Of a stretch of DNA of 64,000 nucleotides, positions 9,096 to 17,358 are shown one piece after another. The stretch lies in assembly GCA_018242525.1 (NCBI GenBank), contig JAFEBS010000063.1:30652-94651 (forward strand), in the 5' to 3' direction. Made by a program: the position numbers and the translations under genes. Numbering within the stretch: the first letter of the stretch is position 1; each line of letters opens with the position of its first letter. Source of the stretch: Planctomycetota bacterium. Its GTDB lineage: Bacteria > Planctomycetota > Planctomycetia > Planctomycetales > Planctomycetaceae. The notes beneath the pieces were generated by a model that did no database searches, was not told the DNA's origin, and worked only from the letters and a program-made list of their open reading frames with translations.

Positions 9096-9449
9096 TCAGA
9101 GATCCAGACCCGCTCCCCGGGCACCATCTGCAAACGCCTTGACCCGCCCGTGGTAACGATAGGATCCGCGATCCAGGCACGCTTCCTTAATACCCGCCGC
9201 CAACAATCGCTCAGCGATCACGCGACCCACCTGCGCGGCCGCGGCGATCCCCTTCGGCTTGTCTTCGCCGAATTCACCCGTCCACGCTGACGCGACCGTG
9301 TTCCCGGCAACATCATCGATGGCCTGGCAACGGAAATGCAGGTTGCTGCGAAACACTGACAACCGCACACGACCAGCCCCCTTGAGCTTGTTGCGGACCC
9401 GGTGCTTTCTACGTTCCTGCTGCTTCGCCAGACGCTTAACTTTGTTCAT
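9096..9449 (-). CDS. rplR: 50S ribosomal protein L18
   Basis: The 117-residue protein starts MNKVKRLAKQQERRKHRVRN and ends with DRGSYRYHGRVKAFADGARGAGL, the conserved L18 C terminus that binds 5S rRNA. ATG at 9449 is preferred over an in-frame GTG seven codons upstream because GGAAG/TGGAA lies just before it. It sits between rplF and rpsE as in most bacteria. Confidence 0.96.
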   Translation of the reverse strand: MNKVKRLAKQQERRKHRVRNKLKGAGRVRLSVFRSNLHFRCQAIDDVAGNTVASAWTGEFGEDKPKGIAAAAQVGRVIAERLLAAGIKEACLDRGSYRYHGRVKAFADGARGAGLDL

Positions 9450-9559
9450 TTCCAGACTTCCAATAGCCACGCACTACAATTGATGTTCAACCTGCTAGGT
9501 TAACATCGCGAGGCAGATTCGGCCACCCAGCAGTCAGGCAACCCGAACTCCACGCGAAA

Positions 9560-10105
9560 CTAGCTTCCGAAGGCCTTACCCTGTTTACGCTTGACATGCT
9601 CACCCGCGTACCGGATCCCTTTGCCCTTGTACGGTTCCGGTGGACGCACGCTGCGGACATTCGCTGCCACCTGACCGACTGCTTGACGATCCGCCGACTT
9701 CAGCACAACGTGCGTGTTATCTGGCAGTTCACAAGTGACACCCTTCGGAATCTCGATGACCACCGGATTCGCAAATCCGACGTTCAAGGTCAATTTCCCA
9801 GGCGCCAACGATGCCTGATAACCGACTCCGACAATTTCCAGCTTCTTTTCCCATGGTTGAACGACGCCGCGAACGTTATTCGCAACAAGCGAGCGGATCA
9901 GTCCGTGCAACGCCCGCAGTTCCCGGCGATCGTCGGCCCGGCTGACCGCCAGTTCCCGCTTCCCGCTGTCGTAACCAATGGAAATTCCTTCAGGGATGCG
10001 AACGGACAGTTGTCCGTGGGTCCCCTTGACGTTCACTTCTTCAGGCTGCGCTTTGACGTCAACGCCCGCCGGCACGGTAATGACCGCAGATCCCACTCGA
10101 GACAT
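9560..10105 (-). CDS. rplF: 50S ribosomal protein L6
   Basis: The 181-residue protein begins MSRVGSAVITVPAGVDVK and ends with PPEPYKGKGIRYAGEHVKRK, both standard for L6. Its two repeated alpha/beta domains are visible as two similar blocks. It binds near the sarcin-ricin loop on the large subunit. An in-frame codon five residues upstream is not favoured because the family begins MSR. Confidence 0.97.
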   Translation of the reverse strand: MSRVGSAVITVPAGVDVKAQPEEVNVKGTHGQLSVRIPEGISIGYDSGKRELAVSRADDRRELRALHGLIRSLVANNVRGVVQPWEKKLEIVGVGYQASLAPGKLTLNVGFANPVVIEIPKGVTCELPDNTHVVLKSADRQAVGQVAANVRSVRPPEPYKGKGIRYAGEHVKRKQGKAFGS

Positions 10106-10183
10106 TATGCACCTGACCAAGTCTTCACTACGAAATCGTCTTCAACACAAACTCAACAACTGCTGCGACCGACGTCGCGGGCA

Positions 10184-10585
10184 TCACCAGACGGTGCAGA
10201 GAACTTCACCGCCGACATTGGCCTTTTTGGCTTCGCCACCACCCAGGACGCCGCGATTTGTCGACAACAGGCAGATACCCAGGCCCTGCAACACGCTCGG
10301 GATGTCACTCACCGCCGAGTAAACCCGCTTGCCAGGCTTGCTCACGCAGGCGATGTGCTGAATCACCTTCTCGCCGGTCGGACCGTACTTCAGGTTAATC
10401 CGCAGACGCTTCTTGTTCTCATTGTCTTCGGCGGTGACGACAGCATAGTCCCAGATGTAACCATGACGCTGCAAAGCATCTGCAATGGCAACGCGCAGCT
10501 TCGAAGTTGGGAACTCGACCATCGCGCGTTCAGCCGCGACCGCATTTCGCACACACGTCAACATATCCGCTACGGGATCTGACAT
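10184..10585 (-). CDS. rpsH: 30S ribosomal protein S8
   Basis: The 133-residue protein begins MSDPVADMLTCVRNA and carries the C-terminal signature SKPGKRVYSAVSDIPSVLQGLGICLLSTNRGVL (positions about 90-122). S8 binds 16S rRNA helix 21 early in assembly and, in other bacteria, represses the spc operon by binding its mRNA. It lies between rpsN and rplF. Confidence 0.97.
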   Translation of the reverse strand: MSDPVADMLTCVRNAVAAERAMVEFPTSKLRVAIADALQRHGYIWDYAVVTAEDNENKKRLRINLKYGPTGEKVIQHIACVSKPGKRVYSAVSDIPSVLQGLGICLLSTNRGVLGGGEAKKANVGGEVLCTVW

Positions 10586-10627
10586 TCTGTTTTCCCTGTC
10601 CAATTCCAGCGACCCTGACAGACCGCC

Positions 10628-10813
10628 TTACCAACTGGCCTTCCGCACACCTGGGATCAAACCATCCAGGCTCATGTTGCGAAAGCAGATGCGACACAAT
10701 TTAAACCGTCGATACACGCTGCGCGGACGTCCACACAACTGGCATCGGTGTTCGATCCGCGACTTGAACTTTGGCGTTTTCTTCGCCTTCACAACATGTG
10801 CTGTCGTCGCCAC
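10628..10813 (-). CDS. rpsN: 30S ribosomal protein S14, zinc type
   Basis: A 61-residue short S14 (type Z). The motif HRCQLCGRPRSVYRRFKLCR has two CxxC pairs (CQLC and CRIC) that bind zinc, and the C terminus reads GLIPGVRKASW, the usual end of S14. The short zinc form and the L24, L36 and S18 proteins here all keep their metal ligands. A 168-bp gap precedes it, unusually long for this operon. Confidence 0.97.
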   Translation of the reverse strand: MATTAHVVKAKKTPKFKSRIEHRCQLCGRPRSVYRRFKLCRICFRNMSLDGLIPGVRKASW

Positions 10814-10832
10814 TGGAAATCCCCCAAACTAA

Positions 10833-10849
10833 TGAGGGCACAGCCCTCA
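10833..10849 (-). promoter_or_regulatory. Perfect stem-loop in the rplE-rpsN gap
   Basis: TGAGGGC, a three-base ACA loop and GCCCTCA form a perfect 7-bp stem 20 bp before the rpsN start, inside a 168-bp gap (10814-10981) in an otherwise tightly packed operon. There is no T run, so it is not a standard terminator. A second, weaker Gly-codon-like GC-rich hairpin lies around 10868-10905. It could be an RNA processing or autoregulation site; this is inference. Confidence 0.4.
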
Positions 10850-10981
10850 ATCCGATTCGAGCTTCCGCTCGGGAACGGCATCCGCCGCTCCCGTTGGTCG
10901 CTCCCCAAAAACGCGATCATCACATGATGAAAGAATCTGAATTGCTTGCTCGATTAAGCCCGAGCCGACCGGCTCCGACAC

Positions 10982-11524
10982 TTATTCTTTCTTGAACGGG
11001 AAGCCCAGTTCAGTCAACAACTGGCGGCCTTCTTCGTCCGTTCTTGCGGTCGTGACGACCGCGATGTTCATCCCCTGAACGAACGTCACCTTGTCCGGAT
11101 TCAGTTCGGGAAACACCATCTGTTCAGACAGTCCCATGCTAAAGTTTCCATTCCCGTCAAACCCCTTGCCGTCCACACCGCGGAAGTCGCGAACGCGGGG
11201 CAGGACCAGGTGAATCAGACGTTCCATGAACTCATACATTCGTCCTGACCGCAACGTGACGGCACAACCGATCTCCATCCCCTCGCGGAGTCGGAAACCC
11301 GAAATTGCCCGACGCGCCCGGGTGATTCGTGGCTTTTGCCCGCTGATCAGGGTCAGCTGGTCCACAGCCTCTTCCAATCGCTTGCGTTCACCGACGGACT
11401 TGCCCAGACCCATGCTGATGACAACCTTCTCGACCTTGGGCACAGCGTGCACATTCCGCCCGCCAAGCTTCTCGCTCAGGCGAGGGACGATTTCAGTGCG
11501 ATATTTCTTTTGCAGCGTACTCAT
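10982..11524 (-). CDS. rplE: 50S ribosomal protein L5
   Basis: The 180-residue protein begins MSTLQKKYRTEIVPRLSEKL and contains the L5 core SGQKPRITRARRAISGFRLR and a C-terminal VTTARTDEEGRQLLTELGFPF. L5 binds 5S rRNA and forms the bridge to S13. ATG at 11524 is preferred to a TTG two codons upstream. It lies between rplX and rpsN. Confidence 0.97.
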   Translation of the reverse strand: MSTLQKKYRTEIVPRLSEKLGGRNVHAVPKVEKVVISMGLGKSVGERKRLEEAVDQLTLISGQKPRITRARRAISGFRLREGMEIGCAVTLRSGRMYEFMERLIHLVLPRVRDFRGVDGKGFDGNGNFSMGLSEQMVFPELNPDKVTFVQGMNIAVVTTARTDEEGRQLLTELGFPFKKE

Positions 11525-11581
11525 TGCCAACCGCCCATCCGATCTTGATCTTTGTCTTTAGCCTGCAATTCCCAACCCGCT

Positions 11582-11911
11582 TCAGCTGCCACCGGCGACC
11601 AGAGCCGCGCCACATTTGCGGCAGCCCCGGTACTTGGAACCGTCCGCGTTGACCTTGCTGGCCAACCTGACACCGCGATCGCATTTCGGGCAGTACACCT
11701 GCACATTGCTGGCATCGATCGGCAATTCCACCGACAACCGCCCGCCCTGTGGACTCTTGGGATGCCCCTTCTTCACGTGACGGTAGACGCGGTTGACACC
11801 TTCCACCACCAGGCGAGCGCCACCTTCGACAATCCGCAGGACGCGACGCGGTGCTTTGGCACGCTCATCGCCGGTGCGAACTACAACCATGTCACCCTTC
11901 AGAATTCTCAT
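11582..11911 (-). CDS. rplX: 50S ribosomal protein L24 with C-terminal zinc-ribbon pattern
   Basis: The 109-residue protein begins MRILKGDMVVVRTGDERAKA, the KOW motif typical of L24, and continues GVNRVYRHVKKGHPKSPQGG. The C-terminal part has CPKC and, about 25 residues later, CRKC, a probable zinc ribbon. L24 starts assembly of the large subunit by binding 23S rRNA domain I. ATG at 11911 has AAGAGG upstream, while the longer frame has none. Confidence 0.96.
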   Translation of the reverse strand: MRILKGDMVVVRTGDERAKAPRRVLRIVEGGARLVVEGVNRVYRHVKKGHPKSPQGGRLSVELPIDASNVQVYCPKCDRGVRLASKVNADGSKYRGCRKCGAALVAGGS

Positions 11912-11967
11912 CACAAGCCTCTTCGCAACCATCAATCCCGAAACTGAACTCGCCCGTCACCTCAGCA

Positions 11968-12336
11968 TCAAACGACTTCCGGTGCCAGGCTCACAATCTT
12001 CATAAACTTGCGTTCACGCAGTTCGCGGGCGACGGCACCGAAAATCCGGCTCCCCTTTGGGTTGTTTTCGTCGTCAACCAGCACTACCGCGTTGGAATCA
12101 AACCGGACACTGCTGCCATCAGCACGCCGTGCGGGTTGCTTGACCCGGACAATTACGGCTTTGACGACAGCTTTGCGCTTGATCACGCCCGTCGTTGTCG
12201 CCTTCTGGACGGCCACAACCACGATATCGCCCAAACCCGCCGTTCGCCGTCCCGAACTTCCCAGAACCTTGATGCAGCGTGCACTCTTGGCTCCGGAGTT
12301 GTCAGCAACATCAACGATCGTCTGCATTTGTATCAT
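11968..12336 (-). CDS. rplN: 50S ribosomal protein L14
   Basis: The 122-residue protein reads MIQMQTIVDVADNSGAKSAR at its N terminus and GSRIFGAVARELRERKFMKI near its C terminus, both diagnostic of L14. It forms a subunit bridge and contacts L19. The length equals the family norm. It is flanked by rpsQ and rplX. Confidence 0.98.
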   Translation of the reverse strand: MIQMQTIVDVADNSGAKSARCIKVLGSSGRRTAGLGDIVVVAVQKATTTGVIKRKAVVKAVIVRVKQPARRADGSSVRFDSNAVVLVDDENNPKGSRIFGAVARELRERKFMKIVSLAPEVV

Positions 12337-12393
12337 AGATCACACTCAACATCCACATTCACACGACAACGAAACGTGATTCGACCGTTATGA

Positions 12394-12624
12394 CTAGAGC
12401 ACCTTGACCAGCCGCCACCGCTTCAGGCGGGACAGCGGTCGGCTCTCGACGATCTCAACTCGATCACCAGTCTTAGACACGTTCTCTTCATCGTGAACAT
12501 GACAGACGGTACGTCGACGGATCGTCTTCCCATACTTGGCATGTGCCAGGACGCGTTCAACTTCGACTCGACGAGTCTTATCCGCACCGTCCGACGTCAC
12601 GATTCCGATTTCTCGCTTACGCAT
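12394..12624 (-). CDS. rpsQ: 30S ribosomal protein S17
   Basis: The 76-residue protein has the OB-fold signature of S17: REIGIVTSDGADKTRRVEVE, then TVCHVHDEENVSKTGDRVEI and a final SRLKRWRLVKVL. It binds 16S rRNA early in small-subunit assembly. ATG at 12624 is preferred to a TTG two codons upstream. It lies between rpmC and rplN. Confidence 0.97.
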   Translation of the reverse strand: MRKREIGIVTSDGADKTRRVEVERVLAHAKYGKTIRRRTVCHVHDEENVSKTGDRVEIVESRPLSRLKRWRLVKVL

Positions 12625-12678
12625 CTTCAACTCTCGCAGAACTTTTTACGACCTGTCTGTTAACTCATCCAGCCACAA

Positions 12679-12867
12679 TCAGCTTTTGGGCTGTGCGGCG
12701 ATCTCGCGAGCTCGGATTTCCGTCAACACGCGGGCAATGTCACGTCGCAATTTCTTGCTGCGGTGGCCAACGGTCTTGTCCGAGGCCGCCCTCATTTTGG
12801 CGTCCAGCCGCTCACGGCATGTTTCGTTCAGCTGCAGCAGCAGTTGTTCCTGATTCAAATCTTTCAT
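12679..12867 (-). CDS. rpmC: 50S ribosomal protein L29
   Basis: The 62-residue two-helix protein begins MKDLNQEQLLLQLNETCRER and ends with the KKLRRDIARVLTEIRARE helix of L29, which lies at the polypeptide exit tunnel and helps bind trigger factor and SRP. ATG at 12867 is chosen because GGGGTGGG lies directly upstream; the in-frame codon four residues earlier would place that site inside the gene. Confidence 0.95.
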   Translation of the reverse strand: MKDLNQEQLLLQLNETCRERLDAKMRAASDKTVGHRSKKLRRDIARVLTEIRAREIAAQPKS

Positions 12868-12915
12868 AGCCCACCCCATTGCGTGTCGTCAGTATCGACG
12901 TCACCAAGCGTTTGA

Positions 12916-13320
12916 TTAGTGCGTACGACCCACCAGGCGAACACGGATCGGCAACTTGTAAGCCACACGAGCGAAGCATTCACGCGCCGCCGCTTCGCTG
13001 ACACCGGCCAATTCGAACAGAACCTTGCCTGGACGAATCACCGCCACCCAGTGGTCAGGCTCGCCCTTCCCGGTACCCATTCGCGTTTCCAGCGGACGGG
13101 CGGTCATGGGCTTGTTCGGAAAAATCCGAATGTACAACTTACCTTCACCGCGGACGTATTGCGACACAGCGACACGACAGGCTTCGATGGTGTTGCCACG
13201 AACCCGACCTGCTTCTGTGGCCTGCAGTCCCCAGTCACCGAACGACACCGTCACCCCGCGACTCGCGTTACCTTTTACGCGCCCTCTTTGCTCTTTGCGG
13301 TGCTTTACCCGCTTGGGCAT
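12916..13320 (-). CDS. rplP: 50S ribosomal protein L16
   Basis: The 134-residue protein begins MPKRVKHRKEQRGRVKGNAS, the standard L16 start, and contains VRGEGKLYIRIFPNKPMTAR and GKGEPDHWVAVIRPGKVLFE. L16 shapes the aminoacyl-tRNA site. Its start lies 53 bp inside the end of rpsC in a different frame, so the first 17 codons are encoded twice. An alternative ATG at 13329 would enlarge the overlap to 62 bp. Confidence 0.96.
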   Translation of the reverse strand: MPKRVKHRKEQRGRVKGNASRGVTVSFGDWGLQATEAGRVRGNTIEACRVAVSQYVRGEGKLYIRIFPNKPMTARPLETRMGTGKGEPDHWVAVIRPGKVLFELAGVSEAAARECFARVAYKLPIRVRLVGRTH

Positions 13321-13969
13321 GAGTGCCATCGGTCTGCTCCTGATTTTCGTATTCGCCGAGATTGATCCACACCTTGACGCCGATGACACCCATCGTCGTC
13401 TTCGCTATCGCAAACCCATAGTCGATATGCTTACGGATCGTGGACAGCGGGATCGAACCCCGGCTGGCCTTTTCCGTTCGAGACATTTCTGCACCGCCCA
13501 GGCGGCCGGAAAGCTCCAGCTTCATTCCGTCGACACCTGTTTCCATCACCTGGTCCAGCGACCGCTTCACCACCCGGCGGAAACTGCCGCGTTTGGCCAA
13601 CTGCTGAGCGATGTCTTCCGCCACCAGGACTGCCGAACGCAGCGGCTGGCTGATTTCCACAATCTTCAGATCCATCCGGCGGCCGGTCAGATCTTCCAGT
13701 TCGGCCTTCAGCCGATCCACTTCCTGTCCCTTGCGTCCGATGATAATCCCCGGACGGGCGGTATGCAGGAACACCACGACCTGGTCGCGGGTCCGCTCGA
13801 TCTCAATCCGCGGGATCGCGGCAAACTCGTATTTCCGCTTGATAAACCGACGCAGCTTGTCGTCTTCGATCAACAGATCGCCGAACTCAGCGCGTGAGGC
13901 GTACCAGCGGCTTCGCCAATCTTCGACGATCCCCACCCGGAATCCTGTCGGTCGAACTTTTTGCCCCAT
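13268..13969 (-). CDS. rpsC: 30S ribosomal protein S3
   Basis: The 233-residue protein starts MGQKVRPTGFRVGIVEDW and contains the KH domain with the loop RPGIIIGRKGQEVDRL and the C-terminal domain GVIGVKVWINLGEY. S3 lines the mRNA entry channel. After the normal C-terminal domain there is a basic, Gln/Lys/Arg-rich tail of about 25 residues, and it is this tail that overlaps the start of rplP. S3 tails vary in many bacteria, so an extended tail alone is not strange; the length of the overlap is. Confidence 0.96.
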   Translation of the reverse strand: MGQKVRPTGFRVGIVEDWRSRWYASRAEFGDLLIEDDKLRRFIKRKYEFAAIPRIEIERTRDQVVVFLHTARPGIIIGRKGQEVDRLKAELEDLTGRRMDLKIVEISQPLRSAVLVAEDIAQQLAKRGSFRRVVKRSLDQVMETGVDGMKLELSGRLGGAEMSRTEKASRGSIPLSTIRKHIDYGFAIAKTTMGVIGVKVWINLGEYENQEQTDGTHAQAGKAPQRAKRARKR

Positions 13970-14011
13970 GGAACCACACCCTTATCTCAACTGGCTTGAC
14001 TGACTGAGCGA

Positions 14012-14347
14012 CTATTCCGGCGAACTGACCGACACCGTGATATGCGACATCCGCTTCTTGATCATGAATCCCATCCCGCGTGCATGAGGCTGAATCCGCT
14101 TAAGCGTTGGGCCCGTGTCCACACTCGCGGTTCGAACCACCAGCGCATCGGCGTTTCGTACATTGGCCTCTTCCGCGTTTGCGATTGCGCTGCGAAGTGC
14201 CTTCTCCAGCATCCGTGCCCCACGGTGCGGCAGGTACCTCAATGCTTCCAGCCCTTCACGTGCCGGCCGACCGCGCAGCAAATCGGCAAGGTGCCGAAGC
14301 TTAGTCGGCGAAATACGGGCATATCGAATAGTGGCTCGGTAGTCCAT
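14012..14347 (-). CDS. rplV: 50S ribosomal protein L22
   Basis: The 111-residue protein begins MDYRATIRYARISPTKLRHL and ends with GPTLKRIQPHARGMGFMIKK then RMSHITV, the conserved beta-hairpin that lines the exit tunnel. ATG at 14347 is preferred over the upstream in-frame codon, which would overlap rpsS; GAGAGCAGGG lies just before it. Confidence 0.96.
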   Translation of the reverse strand: MDYRATIRYARISPTKLRHLADLLRGRPAREGLEALRYLPHRGARMLEKALRSAIANAEEANVRNADALVVRTASVDTGPTLKRIQPHARGMGFMIKKRMSHITVSVSSPE

Positions 14348-14375
14348 GACCCTGCTCTCAAAAACGGCTGATGCC

Positions 14376-14642
14376 TTACTTACCACCCTTGTTCCCGTGC
14401 CCGCGGAATGTGCGCGTCAACGAAAACTCACCCAATTTGTGCCCGACCATTTCTTCCGTCACATAGACGCTGATAAACGTGCGTCCGTTGTGAACCATGA
14501 AGGTATGACCGATGAACTGTGGCGGAATCGTCGACCGTCGAGCCCACGTCTTGATCGGCTCTTTCTTCCGCCCCTGCTGTGCCTCGGCCTTCGCGATCAA
14601 CTTCGCGTCGACGTAAGGTCCCTTTTTTAAGCTCCGCCCCAT
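14376..14642 (-). CDS. rpsS: 30S ribosomal protein S19
   Basis: The 88-residue protein reads MGRSLKKGPYVDAKLIAKAE and later RRSTIPPQFIGHTFMVHNGR and GEFSLTRTFRGH, all standard for S19 in the 30S head next to S13. The length matches the family. It lies between rplB and rplV. Confidence 0.98.
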   Translation of the reverse strand: MGRSLKKGPYVDAKLIAKAEAQQGRKKEPIKTWARRSTIPPQFIGHTFMVHNGRTFISVYVTEEMVGHKLGEFSLTRTFRGHGNKGGK

Positions 14643-14696
14643 GTTGTTCGCCCCGGGCCCTGTTGCCCAATCGAGAAACGGTTAACCAATTCGTAA

Positions 14697-15554
14697 CTAC
14701 AGTGAAACCTGACCGTATCGTCGCGACTTGCGTCGACGAACAATCGCATTGCGTGTTGGCCGACGGGGATTTCGCGTTCGTCCGCCCTTGGCCAGCTTTC
14801 CAGTCGGGCTGACCGGATGCCGCCCCCCGGAACGTCGACCTTCACCACCACCCATCGGATGCGAAATCGGATTCATCGCCGAACCGCGGACATAAGGGCG
14901 GATCCCCTTGCGCCGCACTCGACCGGCCTTACCGATGACGATCATTGAGTGTTCAGAAAAACCGAGCACACCGATCGTGGCCCGGCATTCTGACGGAACT
15001 CGACGGACTTCGCCAGACGGCAGCGTAATTTGCGCCCAGTCGCCTTCCGAAGCATTCATTGTCGCTGACACACCAGCACTGCGGCACAGTTGCCCGCCAC
15101 GACCCGGTTGCAATTCAATATTGTGAATTGACGTACCCACCGGAATCAAACGCAGTGGCATGCAGTTGCCCAACATTGGTTCGCAATCCGTTCCGCTGAC
15201 GATCTTGGCACCGGCCGCCAGGCCTTCTGGTGCCAGGATATACGCCTTTTCGCCATCCGCGTACTGCAGCAATGCAATCCGGCTGGTACGGTTCGGATCG
15301 TATTCAATGTGCGTCACAGTGGCGGGAATTCCGTCCTTGGCACGGCGAAAATCAATATGTCGATACAGGATTCGCGATCCGCCGCCGCGGTGACGGCAGG
15401 TGATCTTGCCCTGGAAGTTGCGGCCGCCGCGTCGCTTGAACCGGGACACCAGCCCCTTTTCCGGGCGTTTTTTCTTGTCAGTGATGTCTTTAAAATCACT
15501 GACCTGACCGCCACGTCGGCCTGCACTCGTCGGCTTGTAGGTACGAATCCCCAT
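14697..15554 (-). CDS. rplB: 50S ribosomal protein L2
   Basis: The 285-residue protein starts MGIRTYKPTSAGRRGGQVSD. It contains the RNA-binding segment GRNFQGKITCRHRGGGSR, the middle GTSIHNIELQPGRGGQL and the C-terminal HPMGGGEGRRSGGRHPVS loop. L2 contacts the peptidyl transferase centre. The upstream AGGGTTAGGGTTAG tract supplies its ribosome-binding site. It lies between rplW and rpsS. Confidence 0.98.
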   Translation of the reverse strand: MGIRTYKPTSAGRRGGQVSDFKDITDKKKRPEKGLVSRFKRRGGRNFQGKITCRHRGGGSRILYRHIDFRRAKDGIPATVTHIEYDPNRTSRIALLQYADGEKAYILAPEGLAAGAKIVSGTDCEPMLGNCMPLRLIPVGTSIHNIELQPGRGGQLCRSAGVSATMNASEGDWAQITLPSGEVRRVPSECRATIGVLGFSEHSMIVIGKAGRVRRKGIRPYVRGSAMNPISHPMGGGEGRRSGGRHPVSPTGKLAKGGRTRNPRRPTRNAIVRRRKSRRYGQVSL

Positions 15555-15612
15555 GCTAACCCTAACCCTATATCAATCGGTCCCAACGAATATTCAGAAG
15601 TTACCGCCAGGC

Positions 15613-15915
15613 TTAGAACAAGGCGATACGATCGTCTTCATGCAGCGTTACGAAAGCTCGCTTGGAAGGGCTCGTCTCACCCAGCATTGCCTTAAAGCGA
15701 CGACTCTTGCCCACTCGATTCTGAATCCGGACACCAGTCACGCGCACCGACCAGTGTGCTTCCACGGCTTCCTTGACCGTTTGCTTGGTCGCGGCCGTGT
15801 TGACCAGGAAGCAGAACGTGTTGCGCCGTTCCGACAGGTGCATCGTCTTTTCAGTAATCAGCGGGCGAAGCAGGACTTCGTGTCCCCGCAGTTCAAAGCC
15901 AATTTCAGCGGCCAT
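15613..15915 (-). CDS. rplW: 50S ribosomal protein L23
   Basis: The 100-residue protein contains LLRPLITEKTMHLSERRNTF and VGKSRRFKAMLGETSPSKRA, which are L23 hallmarks. L23 forms the docking site for trigger factor and SRP at the tunnel exit. ATG at 15915 is chosen because TGGGAA lies upstream and the family rarely extends further. It lies between rplD and rplB. Confidence 0.95.
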   Translation of the reverse strand: MAAEIGFELRGHEVLLRPLITEKTMHLSERRNTFCFLVNTAATKQTVKEAVEAHWSVRVTGVRIQNRVGKSRRFKAMLGETSPSKRAFVTLHEDDRIALF

Positions 15916-15950
15916 AATTCCCAACCTTCTCACAAATCCCAACGGCTACT

Positions 15951-16592
15951 TCAGACCGCACGCTTGGCAAACCGGGCGCGGAACCGTTCGATCGCGTCGA
16001 CCGTGACCACTAAGTACCGATTGCGGAGCAGCGTGCCCGCATTCCATTCCGTGGCTGGCACCAGCGAGCATCGTTCGATGTTACGAACCGATTTCCAGAC
16101 GGTTGGATTCGCCTCGGCGATTCCGATCACGCAACTGGCTTCGCCGACACCAATCTTGTTCAACATTTGTGCGATCGGCTTCGTCTTCGGCTCAGTCACG
16201 GTCAGTGATTTCAGCACGAACAACTCGCCATCCCGCACCTTCGAGGCAAACGCCATCGCCGCCGCCCGCTGCAGCGCCTTGCGAGGAAGCCGGTAGCTCC
16301 AGTCTCGAGGCCGCTTGGCGAAGCAGTGGCCACCGCCACGACGGACTGGAGTCCGCTTGTTGCCCATACGGGCATTGCCCGTTCCTTTTTGCTTGTACAT
16401 CTTCTTGCCGCTGCCAATCACCTCGGCACGCGACTTGGTCTTCGAAGTCCCAAGACGCTGATTCGACCCATACATCACCACTGCCTCGTGCAGCAGGCGA
16501 TCCGAGATCACAGCCGCGAACTCGGCTGGATCAATCGCGCAGGTCTCTCCGGTAGGCGCACCGGACTGATCGTAAATTGGGAATGAAGCCAT
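15951..16592 (-). CDS. rplD: 50S ribosomal protein L4
   Basis: The 213-residue protein contains GTSKTKSRAEVIGSGKKMYK and GNARMGNKRTPVRRGGGHCF, the extended loop of L4 that reaches into the exit tunnel. It also has PRDWSYRLPRKALQRAAAMA and a C-terminal alpha/beta domain. In other bacteria L4 also represses the S10 operon. It lies between rplC and rplW. Confidence 0.97.
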   Translation of the reverse strand: MASFPIYDQSGAPTGETCAIDPAEFAAVISDRLLHEAVVMYGSNQRLGTSKTKSRAEVIGSGKKMYKQKGTGNARMGNKRTPVRRGGGHCFAKRPRDWSYRLPRKALQRAAAMAFASKVRDGELFVLKSLTVTEPKTKPIAQMLNKIGVGEASCVIGIAEANPTVWKSVRNIERCSLVPATEWNAGTLLRNRYLVVTVDAIERFRARFAKRAV

Positions 16593-16645
16593 TCAGATCA
16601 CCACCGTTATATCATCAGAAGAAGAACCGCTCGCACCAACAGGTA

Positions 16646-17305
16646 CTAGTAACAGTTGGTTTCACGAACGACTACATATCCGCCAGAGTAGCCAGGGATC
16701 GCGCCCTTCAGCAGCAGCAACCCGGCCTCGGCGTCCATTTGCCAGACACGCAAGCCACGCACCGTAACGCGGACGCCGCCCATGCGGCCTGGCATCTTTG
16801 TTCCCTTGAACACCTTCCCGGGATCTGTGCTCTGCCCGGTGGAACCACCCGACCGATGCACTTTCTTGACCCCGTGACTGGCACATACACCACCGAAGTG
16901 ATGGCGCTTCATGACCCCGGCGAAGCCGCGGCCCTTGGACACACCAATCACATCCACCTTCGGACAATTCTCCAGTTCAGTCACCGTCAACTGCTGACCG
17001 ACGGTGTACGCGGGAGAATCACGAAACTCACGCACAAACCGCTTGGGCTCACAGTTCGCCCGCTCAACAGTGGAAGTGCGACTTGTATCCAGCACTGCAA
17101 CCTGACCGCGTTCTGCACGTGTTGAAAGGCGGCGCGGCTTGTCTTCAAAGCCCAGCTGTGCGGCCGAGTAACCATCACGTTCAACTGTGCGCATCCGCAA
17201 CACAGTGCATGGGCCAGCAGCGACGACAGTCACAGGCACAACGGCTCCGCGAGCATCAAACACCTGAGTCATGCCGACTTTGCGACCGAGCAACCCTCGA
17301 GCCAT
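16646..17305 (-). CDS. rplC: 50S ribosomal protein L3
   Basis: The 219-residue protein begins MARGLLGRKVGMTQVFDARG and contains GRGFAGVMKRHHFGG, HRSGGSTGQSTDPGKVFKGT and KMPGRMG, the L3 signature with the loop that reaches the peptidyl transferase centre. ATG at 17305 has GGGGTG upstream; the longer in-frame extension is rejected because the family begins near the GLLGRK motif. Confidence 0.97.
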   Translation of the reverse strand: MARGLLGRKVGMTQVFDARGAVVPVTVVAAGPCTVLRMRTVERDGYSAAQLGFEDKPRRLSTRAERGQVAVLDTSRTSTVERANCEPKRFVREFRDSPAYTVGQQLTVTELENCPKVDVIGVSKGRGFAGVMKRHHFGGVCASHGVKKVHRSGGSTGQSTDPGKVFKGTKMPGRMGGVRVTVRGLRVWQMDAEAGLLLLKGAIPGYSGGYVVVRETNCY

Positions 17306-17358
17306 CACACACACCCCAACCCAACAAAGGCTATCTGAAACAAAAGACCACAAGCCAA

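Noticed and set aside
15556..15571. CTAACCCTAACCCTAT, telomere-like repeat before rplB
   Set aside because: Only two units, and on the minus strand they supply the AGGG ribosome-binding site of rplB. No end of a linear replicon is indicated.
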